This document shows, piece after piece, positions 1 to 6,941 of a stretch of 64,000 bases of DNA. Location of the stretch: the NCBI RefSeq assembly GCF_025061645.1, contig NZ_JANYMP010000007.1:292383-356382 (forward strand). The letters are read 5' to 3'. The number at the start of each line of letters is the position of its first letter. The stretch's first letter is position 1. This DNA comes from Umezawaea endophytica (GTDB lineage: Bacteria > Actinomycetota > Actinomycetes > Mycobacteriales > Pseudonocardiaceae). The notes under the pieces are model-generated. The model saw only the letters and a list, made by a program, of their open reading frames with translations. It made no database searches and was not told the origin of the DNA. The translations under genes and the position numbers were made by a program.

Positions 1-231
1 CGGCACGGCCCCGCGAGCCCTCGCCCGCGTGATGTCGACGGCCTTGCGGTGGGCGATCGTGACCAGCCACGCCTCGACGTTGGCGTCTTCCGCCAGGCCC
101 GGATAGGCCTTCAGCGCCGACAGGAACGTCTCGGACCAGGCGTCCTCGGCGTCCACCGGGCCGACGACGGCACGGCACACGCGCAGGACCACCTGTCCGT
201 ACTGGTCCACGATCTGTTCGAACGGCCTCAC
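1..231 (-). CDS. ECF sigma factor, N-terminal part (runs off left edge)
   Basis: The reverse-strand frame codes the first 77 residues of an extracytoplasmic-function sigma factor, which directs RNA polymerase to alternative promoters. Visible are the region-2 signatures: an FEQIVDQYG N-terminal helix, the acidic DAEDAWSETFLSALKA stretch (region 2.2-2.3) and VEAWLVTIAHRKAVD (region 2.4, -10 recognition). Region 4 lies outside the window. I chose the GTG at 231 because AGAGG lies five bases upstream; an in-frame GTG at 237 is possible. The family is clear. Its anti-sigma factor and targets cannot be seen. Confidence 0.85.
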   Translation of the reverse strand, partial: MRPFEQIVDQYGQVVLRVCRAVVGPVDAEDAWSETFLSALKAYPGLAEDANVEAWLVTIAHRKAVDITRARARGAVP

Positions 232-366
232 GCTCACCTCTCGTAGACGTTCGGGCGGCCGGGAACGTGAGGTGCGATCCCGACTTGCTATCGTGCATTG
301 CGGGACACGCTGCCTCGTATTTACCCCTGGCGCGGGAGCCCCACCGACCCGAGGAGTGCCCTGCCC

Positions 367-1644
367 ATGTGCGCCGCGTGCGGAGTCCCCACCCACGTCG
401 CCCAGCCGCAGGCGGGACCGCGCAAGTTCGCCGCCCTGCGCAACCGCGACTGCCGCCCGTACCTGTTCGGCGCAGGCCTGGCGATGATGGCCGACAACAT
501 CGAGCACGTCATCACCTACTGGGTGCTGTGGGAGAAGTTCCACTCCCCCGCGCTCAGCGGGTTCCAGGTGATCAGCCACTGGCTGCCGTTCCTGTTCTTC
601 TCGGTCTACTTCGGCTCGCTCGCCGACCGGTTCGACTGCCGCAGGCTCATCCAGGGCGCGCAGGTGCTGTTCATGGCCGTGTCCGCCGCGTGGGGCGTCC
701 TGTTCCTCACCGGCACGCTCCAGGTGTGGCACGCGTGCGTCCTGCTCGTGCTGCACGGCTGCGCGGGCGCCCTGTGGGGCCCTGGCGAGCAGTTGCTGCT
801 GCACGACTTCGTCGAGCACGACGAACTGCCCAGCGCGATCCGCCTCAACGCCACGTTCCGCAGCCTCGGCGTCCTGTTCGGACCGGTCGTCGGCTCGGCG
901 CTGCTGCTGTTCCTGGGGTCAACGGCGGGCATCTTCGTCAACATCCTGTTCTACCTGCCGCTCACGCTGTTCCTGTTCCGCACGAAGTTCACCGGCCACA
1001 CCCGCAACGAGGGCGTCCCACGCCCGCGACTGGGCATCGTCGACTCGATCCGCGTGTTCCGCGACGTCCGCTCCAACCGGACCCTGGTCAGCATGATCGT
1101 CCTGGCGGGCCTCGGCTCGTTCTTCGTCGGCGCCTCGCTCCAGTCGTCCATGCCGATCTTCGCCCACGACCTGGGCACGGGCGACTCCGGCCTGACCTAC
1201 GGCGTCCTGCTGTTCGCCAACGGCGTCGGCGGCGTGATCGGCGGCATCCTGCTGGAGGCCACCGGCCGGATCAAACCCAACGTCAAGGCCGCCGTCCTCA
1301 GCACCGCGATCTACGGCCTGACCAGCCTGTTCTTCGCCTTCACCGCCAGCTACCCGGTGGCGCTGCTCATGCTGCTCGTCGGCGGCGTGGCGAACATGGC
1401 GTCCATGTCGATCGGCCAAACCGTCGTCCAACTACTCGCCCCACCCGCCGACCGCGGCCGTGTCGTCGGGCTGTACGGGATGTCGTCCGGCGGCTTGCGA
1501 GCGGGCAGCGGCTTCACCGTCGGCCTCCTCGGCGCCGCCGTGGGCGTCCACTGGTCACTCGGCCTCAGCGCCGTCGCCCTGTGCCTGGGCACCGCGGCGG
1601 CGGGCTTCTACGCCCTGCGCGGCGGCGCCCAGGACATGACCTAG
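367..1644 (+). CDS. MFS transporter (MFS_3 / enterobactin-exporter-like)
   Basis: A 425-residue major facilitator superfamily membrane protein with about 12 hydrophobic helices and an MFS_3-type layout. A loop motif near FGSLADRFDCRR matches the conserved cytoplasmic loop 2-3 (GxLaDRxxRR) of proton-driven exporters. The ATG at 367 is preferred over the upstream ATG at 298 because GAGGAG lies ten bases before it, and the first 23 residues of the longer form are not membrane-like. It converges on the MarR gene, with only ten bases between the stop codons. Members usually export drugs or siderophores; the substrate cannot be told from sequence. Confidence 0.85.
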   Translation: MCAACGVPTHVAQPQAGPRKFAALRNRDCRPYLFGAGLAMMADNIEHVITYWVLWEKFHSPALSGFQVISHWLPFLFFSVYFGSLADRFDCRRLIQGAQVLFMAVSAAWGVLFLTGTLQVWHACVLLVLHGCAGALWGPGEQLLLHDFVEHDELPSAIRLNATFRSLGVLFGPVVGSALLLFLGSTAGIFVNILFYLPLTLFLFRTKFTGHTRNEGVPRPRLGIVDSIRVFRDVRSNRTLVSMIVLAGLGSFFVGASLQSSMPIFAHDLGTGDSGLTYGVLLFANGVGGVIGGILLEATGRIKPNVKAAVLSTAIYGLTSLFFAFTASYPVALLMLLVGGVANMASMSIGQTVVQLLAPPADRGRVVGLYGMSSGGLRAGSGFTVGLLGAAVGVHWSLGLSAVALCLGTAAAGFYALRGGAQDMT

Positions 1645-1654
1645 ACCGACCAGG

Positions 1655-2146
1655 TCACTCGCCAGGCCATCCCATTCTGGCGAGCGTCGCCCCATCGGCC
1701 ATCCCGGTCGCCAGCACCCCGCTGATCTCACGCAGCGCCCGCTGCTGCTCCCCGCTGAGACGGTCGAAGACGAGCTCGCGAACCTGCTCGACGTGCCGAC
1801 GCGCGGCACGCCTCACCTCCTTGACGCCCTCGGCGGTGAGGACGGCGAGCTGTCCCCTGGCATCGGTGCCCGATTCCTCCCGGCGGACCCAGCCGTCCCT
1901 GGCCAAGCGGTCGATCGTGTGGCTCAGCCTGCTGCGGTCGAACACGCACGCGGCGGCGAGGTCCGCCATCCGCATCGAGCGGCCAGGCGCCTCGGACAAC
2001 CTCGTCAGGACGTCGTAGTAGGCGAAGGAGAGCCCGGACTCCCGTTTCAGGTCGCGCTCGACCCGATCCATCAAGAGCTTGCTGGCCATGAGGAAGCTGC
2101 GCCAGGTCACCTGCTCCTCGTCGTCCAGCCACCGGGTCTTCGGCAT
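1655..2146 (-). CDS. MarR family transcriptional regulator
   Basis: A 163-residue winged-helix repressor. The MarR core is visible: LSFAYYDVLTRLSEAPGRS, then the recognition helix AACVFDRSRLSHTIDRLARDG and the wing region SGTDARGQLAVLTAEG. The start is ATG at 2146, giving MPKTRWLDDEEQ; longer in-frame versions add low-complexity sequence. A perfect TGAAATTTCA palindrome lies 53 bases upstream and recurs twice before the next gene upstream, the SDR at 2239-3048. This regulator probably represses itself and the SDR (inference). MarR proteins typically release DNA on binding phenolic or aromatic ligands. Confidence 0.9.
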   Translation of the reverse strand: MPKTRWLDDEEQVTWRSFLMASKLLMDRVERDLKRESGLSFAYYDVLTRLSEAPGRSMRMADLAAACVFDRSRLSHTIDRLARDGWVRREESGTDARGQLAVLTAEGVKEVRRAARRHVEQVRELVFDRLSGEQQRALREISGVLATGMADGATLARMGWPGE

Positions 2147-2198
2147 CGTTGTCCTCCGCGACTGGCTCCTCGGCATCCGTGGCGATGCTACCGACCCC

Positions 2199-2212
2199 GC
2201 TGAAATTTCAAC
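2199..2212. promoter_or_regulatory. MarR operator, copy 1 (GCTGAAATTTCAAC)
   Basis: The perfect 10-bp palindrome TGAAATTTCA sits in the 92-bp gap upstream of the MarR start. Two more copies with the same flanks lie upstream of the neighbouring SDR gene, which supports a shared, autoregulatory operator. Confidence 0.65.
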
Positions 2213-2238
2213 CGTCCCGCACGTGCGGGACGCCGACC

Positions 2239-3048
2239 TCACGCGACAGCCCGCTTGCGCCGATCCGACAACGTCGGCAGGTGCCCGGTCACGCCGCCGT
2301 CGACGTAGATCACCTGACCGGTGATGAACTTCGACTCGTCCGACGCGAGGAACACCACGGCGTTGGCGACGTCGGCCTGCTCTCCGACGGCGTCGAGCAT
2401 TTGCGAGTCCACCATCATCCGCAGCGGTGCCACGGCCTCGAGCTGGTGCGCCCCCGCGGCGGGCGGCGGGATGAGCCCTGGGGCCAGGGCGTTGCTGCGG
2501 ATGCCGAGGTGCCCGAACGAGGTGGCCACCGACTTCGTCAGGTAGTTGACGGCCGCCTTGCTCGTGCCGTAGGCGACCAGTGCCAGGTCTCCGCCCGCGG
2601 CCTGGACCGACGAGGTGTTGATGATCGATCCGCCACCGGACTCGGCCATCACGGGGACGGCGTGCTTGCTGCCGAGGAAGACGCTGACCGCGTTCACCTC
2701 CAGGGTCCGCACCAGGAAGTCACGACTGACCCCGACGACGTCGGTGTCCTGGTCGATCCACCCGCCGCTCACCAGCCCGGCGTTGTTCCACAGCACGTCG
2801 AGCCTGCCGTACGTCTCCTTCGCGAGCGCCACGACGCCTGCCACGTCGCTCTCGACGGAGACGTCACCGACGTGCGACGTGACGTCGAAGCCGCTCCCCG
2901 CGAGTTCCTCCGCCCGGTCGTGGACCGTCGGGGACAGGTCCATCATCACGACGCGCGCACCCTCGGCCGCCATCGCCCGCACCCCGGCGAACCCCAGCCC
3001 ACCGGCCGCGCCGGTGGTGATCACCACCTTGCCCGCCAAACGGTCCAT
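2239..3048 (-). CDS. SDR family NAD(P)-dependent oxidoreductase
   Basis: A 269-residue classical short-chain dehydrogenase/reductase. The Rossmann glycine motif TGAAGGLG (residues 12-19), the NNAG structural motif, the catalytic serine region INTSSVQ and the YGTSK active site are all intact, and the C-terminal FITGQVIYVDGG is typical of the family. Acidic residues after the second strand (MMDLS) suggest NAD preference. Start ATG 3048 gives MDRLAGKVVITT; six extra upstream codons are less likely. Two TGAAATTTCA palindromes lie 22 and 60 bases upstream, linking it to the downstream MarR gene. The substrate is unknown. Confidence 0.88.
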   Translation of the reverse strand: MDRLAGKVVITTGAAGGLGFAGVRAMAAEGARVVMMDLSPTVHDRAEELAGSGFDVTSHVGDVSVESDVAGVVALAKETYGRLDVLWNNAGLVSGGWIDQDTDVVGVSRDFLVRTLEVNAVSVFLGSKHAVPVMAESGGGSIINTSSVQAAGGDLALVAYGTSKAAVNYLTKSVATSFGHLGIRSNALAPGLIPPPAAGAHQLEAVAPLRMMVDSQMLDAVGEQADVANAVVFLASDESKFITGQVIYVDGGVTGHLPTLSDRRKRAVA

Positions 3049-3069
3049 CGACGGCCACCTCCACAAGTA

Positions 3070-3083
3070 GTTGAAATTTCAGC
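3070..3083. promoter_or_regulatory. MarR operator, copy 2 (GTTGAAATTTCAGC)
   Basis: Same TGAAATTTCA palindrome as near the MarR gene, in opposite flank orientation, immediately upstream of the SDR start. It would overlap the promoter or 5' leader. Confidence 0.65.
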
Positions 3084-3107
3084 GCCTAGACCACGCTAGC
3101 ACCGCGA

Positions 3108-3121
3108 GCTGAAATTTCAAC
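3108..3121. promoter_or_regulatory. MarR operator, copy 3 (GCTGAAATTTCAAC)
   Basis: Third copy of the palindrome, centred 38 bp from copy 2 and identical over 14 bases to copy 1. Paired sites at the SDR promoter suggest tight repression. Confidence 0.65.
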
Positions 3122-3149
3122 CAGATGACCGGATGACAGCGGCAGTCGG

Positions 3150-3488
3150 TCAGCGCGACTCGTGCGCCCACCGCGTGATGGCGTCCACCGCGCCGATCAG
3201 GCTCCGCCCCCGATCCGTCAGGTGGTAGAGCACCTGCACGGGCATGCTCGGCACCACCTCGCGGCGCACCAGGCCGTGCTGTTCGAGTTCGACCAGCCGA
3301 ACCGACAGCATGCGGTCGGAGATGCCGACGACCACGCGCCGGTACTCCCCGAACCGCCTCGCACCTCTGGCCCCGGCCAGCAGGATCGCCGAGGTCCAGC
3401 GCCGCGACACGAAGGCCATGATCCCGCCGGCGGCCTCGCAGGAGGTCGAGTCGATCAGGTGTGCTTGCACTTCTACAGGGCTAGTCAC
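3150..3488 (-). CDS. HxlR family transcriptional regulator
   Basis: A 112-residue HxlR-type winged-helix protein. The family core is clear: RRWTSAILLAGARGARRFGEYRR, read as helix 1 to 2 with a family-typical RF(G)E element, then ISDRMLSVRLVELEQHGLVRR (recognition helix) and YHLTDRGRSLIGAV (wing and dimer helix). An N-terminal CEA cysteine occupies the position used for redox sensing in some members. It is divergent from the old yellow enzyme gene at 3554, with 65 bases between the starts, so it probably controls that reductase-SDR pair. Confidence 0.87.
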   Translation of the reverse strand: MTSPVEVQAHLIDSTSCEAAGGIMAFVSRRWTSAILLAGARGARRFGEYRRVVVGISDRMLSVRLVELEQHGLVRREVVPSMPVQVLYHLTDRGRSLIGAVDAITRWAHESR

Positions 3489-3553
3489 TTCTCCAGAGTA
3501 AGTAGATTACCGGCCGGTTGGCAAGGGAAACGGATCACTCGAAGCTAGGGATC
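3489..3553. promoter_or_regulatory. Divergent promoter, HxlR / old yellow enzyme
   Basis: This 65-bp gap separates the two start codons. It contains GTAA-N5-TTAC (3498-3510), the kind of short inverted repeat HxlR/MarR dimers use. CACTTCT with similar flanks occurs at 3468 and again at 3486. The operator assignment is inference. Confidence 0.45.
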
Positions 3554-4630
3554 ATGAGTGATACCAACGCTTTCTCACCGCTCCGGGTCGGCACCACGAC
3601 CATCCGCAACCGCCTGGCCATGGCACCGATGACCCGCAGCCGGGCCACCGAGGAGGGCTTGGCCACCGCGTCGATCGCCGAGTACTACCGACAGCGCGCG
3701 GGTGCGGGCCTGATCGTCACCGAGGCCACCCAGATCAGCCAGCGCGGCAAGTCCTACCCGACCACGCCGGGCATCGGCACGTCCGAGCAGGCCGCGAGCT
3801 GGCGGCAGGTCACCGACGCCGTGCACGAGGCGGGCAGCACCATCCACCTGCAACTCTTCCACGGCGGCCGCACCGGGCACTCGACCATGCGAGGCGGTCT
3901 GGCCGCGCACGCGCCGTCGGCGGTGGCCGCACCAGGCCAGACCTTCACCCCCGACGGCCTGCGGGACCACCAGGTGCCCGAAGCCATGACCGGCGCGGAC
4001 ATCCGGGACACGCTCCGGGACTTCGCGGTGGCGTCGGAACTGGCGGTCTCGGCGGGCTTCGACGGCGTCCAGTTGCACGCGGCCAACGGCTACCTGCCGC
4101 AGCAGTTCCTCTGCCAGGACTCGAACCTGCGCACCGACGAGTGGGGCGGCAGCACGGAGAACCGCGTCCGCTTCATCGTCGAGGCCGTCCGGGCGATGGC
4201 GGGCGCGGCGGGCGCGGACCGGACCTCGCTGCGGATCTCGCCCGCCAGCACGGTCCAGGGCATGAACGAGGGCAACACCGAGGAGCTCTACGAGGCCCTG
4301 CTGACCGAGTTGGCCGGGGACGGCTTGGCGTTCCTGGACGTCTCGGAGACCCCCGGCCACCCCGACGTGACCGCGCTGGTGCGCAAGACCTGGCCGGGCG
4401 TGCTGGTGCTCAACCCGCACCGGGTCACCAGCCCGGAGGCCCCGCACGACCGGGTCGCCAACGGCTTCGCCGCGGGCGCGGACGTGGTGGCGCTGGGCAC
4501 GCCGTGGCTGGCCAACCCGGACCTGGCCGAGCGCATCGCGCGGCGCGGCCCGTACAACGAACCGGACGGCTCGACCTTCTACGGCGGCACCGACCTGGGC
4601 TACCTCGACTACCCGCTGCTGGCGGCCTGA
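3554..4630 (+). CDS. Old yellow enzyme family alkene reductase (NADH:flavin oxidoreductase)
   Basis: A 358-residue FMN-dependent TIM-barrel ene-reductase of the NemA/OYE type, which reduces activated C=C bonds of enones, maleimides or nitro compounds using NAD(P)H. Seen: NRLAMAPMTRSRA near the N-terminus, QLFHGGR, the HAANGYLPQQFL segment carrying the proton-donor tyrosine, and SNLRTDEWGGS, all diagnostic of the class. The start is ATG 3554 (MSDTNAFSPL); the longer form adds non-conserved residues. It is divergent from HxlR, and its stop is one base from the next SDR start, so the two genes form an operon. Probable role: stress or xenobiotic detoxification. Confidence 0.92.
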   Translation: MSDTNAFSPLRVGTTTIRNRLAMAPMTRSRATEEGLATASIAEYYRQRAGAGLIVTEATQISQRGKSYPTTPGIGTSEQAASWRQVTDAVHEAGSTIHLQLFHGGRTGHSTMRGGLAAHAPSAVAAPGQTFTPDGLRDHQVPEAMTGADIRDTLRDFAVASELAVSAGFDGVQLHAANGYLPQQFLCQDSNLRTDEWGGSTENRVRFIVEAVRAMAGAAGADRTSLRISPASTVQGMNEGNTEELYEALLTELAGDGLAFLDVSETPGHPDVTALVRKTWPGVLVLNPHRVTSPEAPHDRVANGFAAGADVVALGTPWLANPDLAERIARRGPYNEPDGSTFYGGTDLGYLDYPLLAA

Positions 4631-4631
4631 C

Positions 4632-5360
4632 ATGGGCAAGCTGACGAACCGCACCGCGGTGATCACCGGCGGCACGGCGGGCATCGGCCTGGCCACGGCC
4701 CGCCGCTTCGTCGCCGAGGGCGCGCACGTGCTGCTCACCGGCCGCCGTCCCGACGTGCTGGCCGAGGTCGTGGCCGAACTCGGCCCGGCCGCCACCGGGG
4801 TGCGCGGCGACGCGAACGACCCGGAACACCTGGCCGAACTGCTGGCGGCGGTACGCGCCAGGGGACGAGGCCTGGACGTGCTCTTCACCAACGCCGGCGG
4901 CGGCGTGTTCACCCCGTTCGGCCAGGTCAGCCCGGAAACCGTGGACGAGGTGCTGGCCCAGAACCTGCGCGCGCCCTACCTCACCGTGCAGGCACTGGCC
5001 CCGGTGTTCAACGAGCACGCCTCCGTGGTGCTGATGTCCTCCATCGGCGCCACCGCGGGCCTGCCAGGCCTCGGCATGTACTCCGCGGCGAAGGCGGGCG
5101 CCCGCGCACTGGCCCGCACCCTCGCCGTCGAACTGGGCCCGCGGGGCGTACGGGTGAACGCGGTGAGCCCCGGCTACATCGACACCAGCACCGACCCGGA
5201 CGCCCGCGAGTTCCAGCGAGCGGGCTCGGCGGGCATCCCGCTGGCACGGGTGGGACGGCCAGAGGAGGTCGCCGGGGCGGTGCTGTTCCTGGCCTCCGAC
5301 GACGCCAGCTACGTCACCGGGTCCGACCTGTTCGTCGACGGGGGGCGGAACCAGGTCTAG
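4632..5360 (+). CDS. SDR family oxidoreductase
   Basis: A 242-residue classical SDR. TGGTAGIG forms the dinucleotide-binding loop, TNAGGG stands at the NNAG position, MSSIG carries the catalytic serine and YSAAK the catalytic tyrosine and lysine. The end YVTGSDLFVDGGRNQV is family-typical. The R-R-P-D after strand 2 (TGRRPDVL) suggests NADPH use. It starts one base after the ene-reductase stop and is co-transcribed with it; the pair could act on the same carbonyl/enone substrates under HxlR control (inference). Confidence 0.9.
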   Translation: MGKLTNRTAVITGGTAGIGLATARRFVAEGAHVLLTGRRPDVLAEVVAELGPAATGVRGDANDPEHLAELLAAVRARGRGLDVLFTNAGGGVFTPFGQVSPETVDEVLAQNLRAPYLTVQALAPVFNEHASVVLMSSIGATAGLPGLGMYSAAKAGARALARTLAVELGPRGVRVNAVSPGYIDTSTDPDAREFQRAGSAGIPLARVGRPEEVAGAVLFLASDDASYVTGSDLFVDGGRNQV

Positions 5361-5401
5361 AGGGGGCCCGCCTTGACTTCGCCGCCCATCGCGATGCTCA
5401 A

Positions 5402-5428
5402 CAGATGATATTAGTTGCAGATCATCTG
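5402..5428. promoter_or_regulatory. Inverted repeat, candidate MarR operator
   Basis: CAGATGAT (5402-5409) and ATCATCTG (5421-5428) form a perfect 8-bp inverted repeat with an 11-bp AT-richer spacer, 33 bases upstream of the following MarR gene. Likely an autoregulatory site. Confidence 0.55.
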
Positions 5429-5461
5429 CGCGGACAGCTCGGTTGGTGATAGCGTGAGCGC

Positions 5462-6034
5462 ATGGCGACAGCGGGTGGATCGGCGGCAGGGTCAGCGGGT
5501 GCGCACGCGTCGTTCACCTCCGACCTGGGCTACCTCCTGGGTACCGTGCTGCGCACCTACCTCAAGGCGACGGACGCCGTCGTGGAGGAGATCCCCGGTG
5601 GCGCCCGCGGTTTCCAGGTCGTCAGCGCCGCCGTGTCCGGCGTCACCGAGAGCCAGGCCGGGCTCGCCCAGCGCCTCGGCATCGACCGCACGGTCATGAC
5701 GTACCTGTTGTACGACCTGGAAAACGCCGGACTGGTCACGCGCCAACCGGACCCCGCGGACCGGCGCAACCGCCACGTCGTGCCCACGAAGGACGGACGC
5801 GACCTCCACGACACGCTCAGCGAGAAGCTCCACGCGGTCGAAGAGCACGTGCTCGCCGCCCTCGAACCCCACGAGCGGACCACGCTGCGCGTGCTGCTGC
5901 ACCGGTTGGCGGGTCAGCACCCCGTCGGGCCGGACTCCCTCCACGCCGCCTGCGAGGTCGTCACCGATCTCGCGGGCGGGGTGAGCAAGGCACCACCGCC
6001 GCGCCGCCGCCCGAAGGCCCGCTCCTCCAAGTAG
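5462..6034 (+). CDS. MarR family transcriptional regulator
   Basis: A 190-residue MarR-type repressor. The winged helix reads GVTESQAGLAQRLGIDRTVM (helices 3 and 4, recognition), YDLENAGLVTRQPDPADRRN (the D-x-R-x-R wing motif, here ADRRNRH) and a C-terminal dimer helix. The lysine/arginine-rich tail (PPPRRRPKARSSK) is unusual and may add non-specific DNA contact. It converges on the flavin-dependent oxidoreductase gene, with seven bases between the stops. An inverted repeat just upstream suggests autoregulation. Other targets and the ligand are unknown. Confidence 0.88.
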   Translation: MATAGGSAAGSAGAHASFTSDLGYLLGTVLRTYLKATDAVVEEIPGGARGFQVVSAAVSGVTESQAGLAQRLGIDRTVMTYLLYDLENAGLVTRQPDPADRRNRHVVPTKDGRDLHDTLSEKLHAVEEHVLAALEPHERTTLRVLLHRLAGQHPVGPDSLHAACEVVTDLAGGVSKAPPPRRRPKARSSK

Positions 6035-6041
6035 GAGGCCG

Positions 6042-6941
6042 TCATCCCCGCTCGCGGGCCACGAGTTCGCGGACCGCGGGCACGACTTCGAGCCCGTACC
6101 GCTGGGTGGTCGACGGGTCGTCGGTCGCGACGACGAACCCGCTGACGCCGTGCTCCAGCGCGAGTCCGGCGAGCTGCTCGGTCCACATCTCGACCGGGCC
6201 GTCGAGCAGCCCACGCGGTGTGCCCCCGAACCCGCCACCGATGAGCACGCCGAAACGACGGATCGCCGACGGGCTCCGTCCCGCCGCGACGGCCGCCTCG
6301 TCGATGCGGGCGTTGTGGTCGGGGTACGACGCGGCGCCGTTCGGGAGGTTGGGGATCGCGGGCATCCACCCGTCGCCGTGCGTCCCGGTGAGGGCGAGCA
6401 TCTTCGGTTTGTAGGCACCGACCCAGATCGAGATCGGGTGGGCGGGACGCGGTCCGCGCTTGGCGCCGTCGGTCCGGTAGAACTCGCCGTCGTGGCGCAC
6501 GTCCCCCCGCGCGTCGGTGTCCCAGATCGCCCGGATGATCTCGATGGCCTCCCTCAACGCGGTCACGCCCTGCCCCGGGGTCAGCCGTCGACCCCCGACG
6601 GCCTCGATGGCGTTCCAAAACGCGCCCGCGCCAAGGCCCAGCTCGAAACGCCCACCGCTGAGGACGTCCAACGACGCCGACGCGCGCGCCAGCACCGCGG
6701 GTGGACGCAGCGGGAGGTTGGCGACGTTCGCGGCCACGCGGATGTTCCGCGTGCGGGCGGCCACGAACGCGAGCAGCGTGGACGTGTCGAGGAAGCTCGA
6801 CTGGTAGGGGTGGTCCTGGAAGGTGACCAGGTCGATGCCGGAGCGGTCGGCGAGCACGGCCAGGTCGACCACGTCGGACGCGTTCCGCGCGGTCGGGGTG
6901 ACGAAGGTGCCGAAGATCAGGTCGTGGCCGTAGTCGGTCAT
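6042..6941 (-). CDS. LLM class flavin-dependent oxidoreductase
   Basis: A 299-residue luciferase-like monooxygenase domain protein (FMN or F420 dependent TIM barrel). Seen: FGTFVTPTARNASDVVDLAVLADRSG reading as strand 1 and helix 1, LVTFQDHPYQ, LDVLSGGRFELGLGAG (the phosphate-binding region) and HPISIWVGAYKPKML near the C-terminus. Start ATG 6941 gives MTDYGHDLIFGTF; upstream frame sequence is arginine-rich filler. It overlaps the stop of the upstream FAD-oxidase fusion by four bases (ATGA), so the two are translationally coupled and probably work on one substrate. The cofactor choice cannot be settled by eye. Confidence 0.87.
   Translation of the reverse strand: MTDYGHDLIFGTFVTPTARNASDVVDLAVLADRSGIDLVTFQDHPYQSSFLDTSTLLAFVAARTRNIRVAANVANLPLRPPAVLARASASLDVLSGGRFELGLGAGAFWNAIEAVGGRRLTPGQGVTALREAIEIIRAIWDTDARGDVRHDGEFYRTDGAKRGPRPAHPISIWVGAYKPKMLALTGTHGDGWMPAIPNLPNGAASYPDHNARIDEAAVAAGRSPSAIRRFGVLIGGGFGGTPRGLLDGPVEMWTEQLAGLALEHGVSGFVVATDDPSTTQRYGLEVVPAVRELVARERG

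Noticed and set aside
1637-1657. TGACCT / AGGTCA inverted repeat between the MFS and MarR stops
   Set aside because: A stem of only 6 bp is too weak to call a terminator.
267-2018. Long forward frame overlapping the MFS gene
   Set aside because: Arginine/proline-rich out-of-frame product of the MFS coding sequence.
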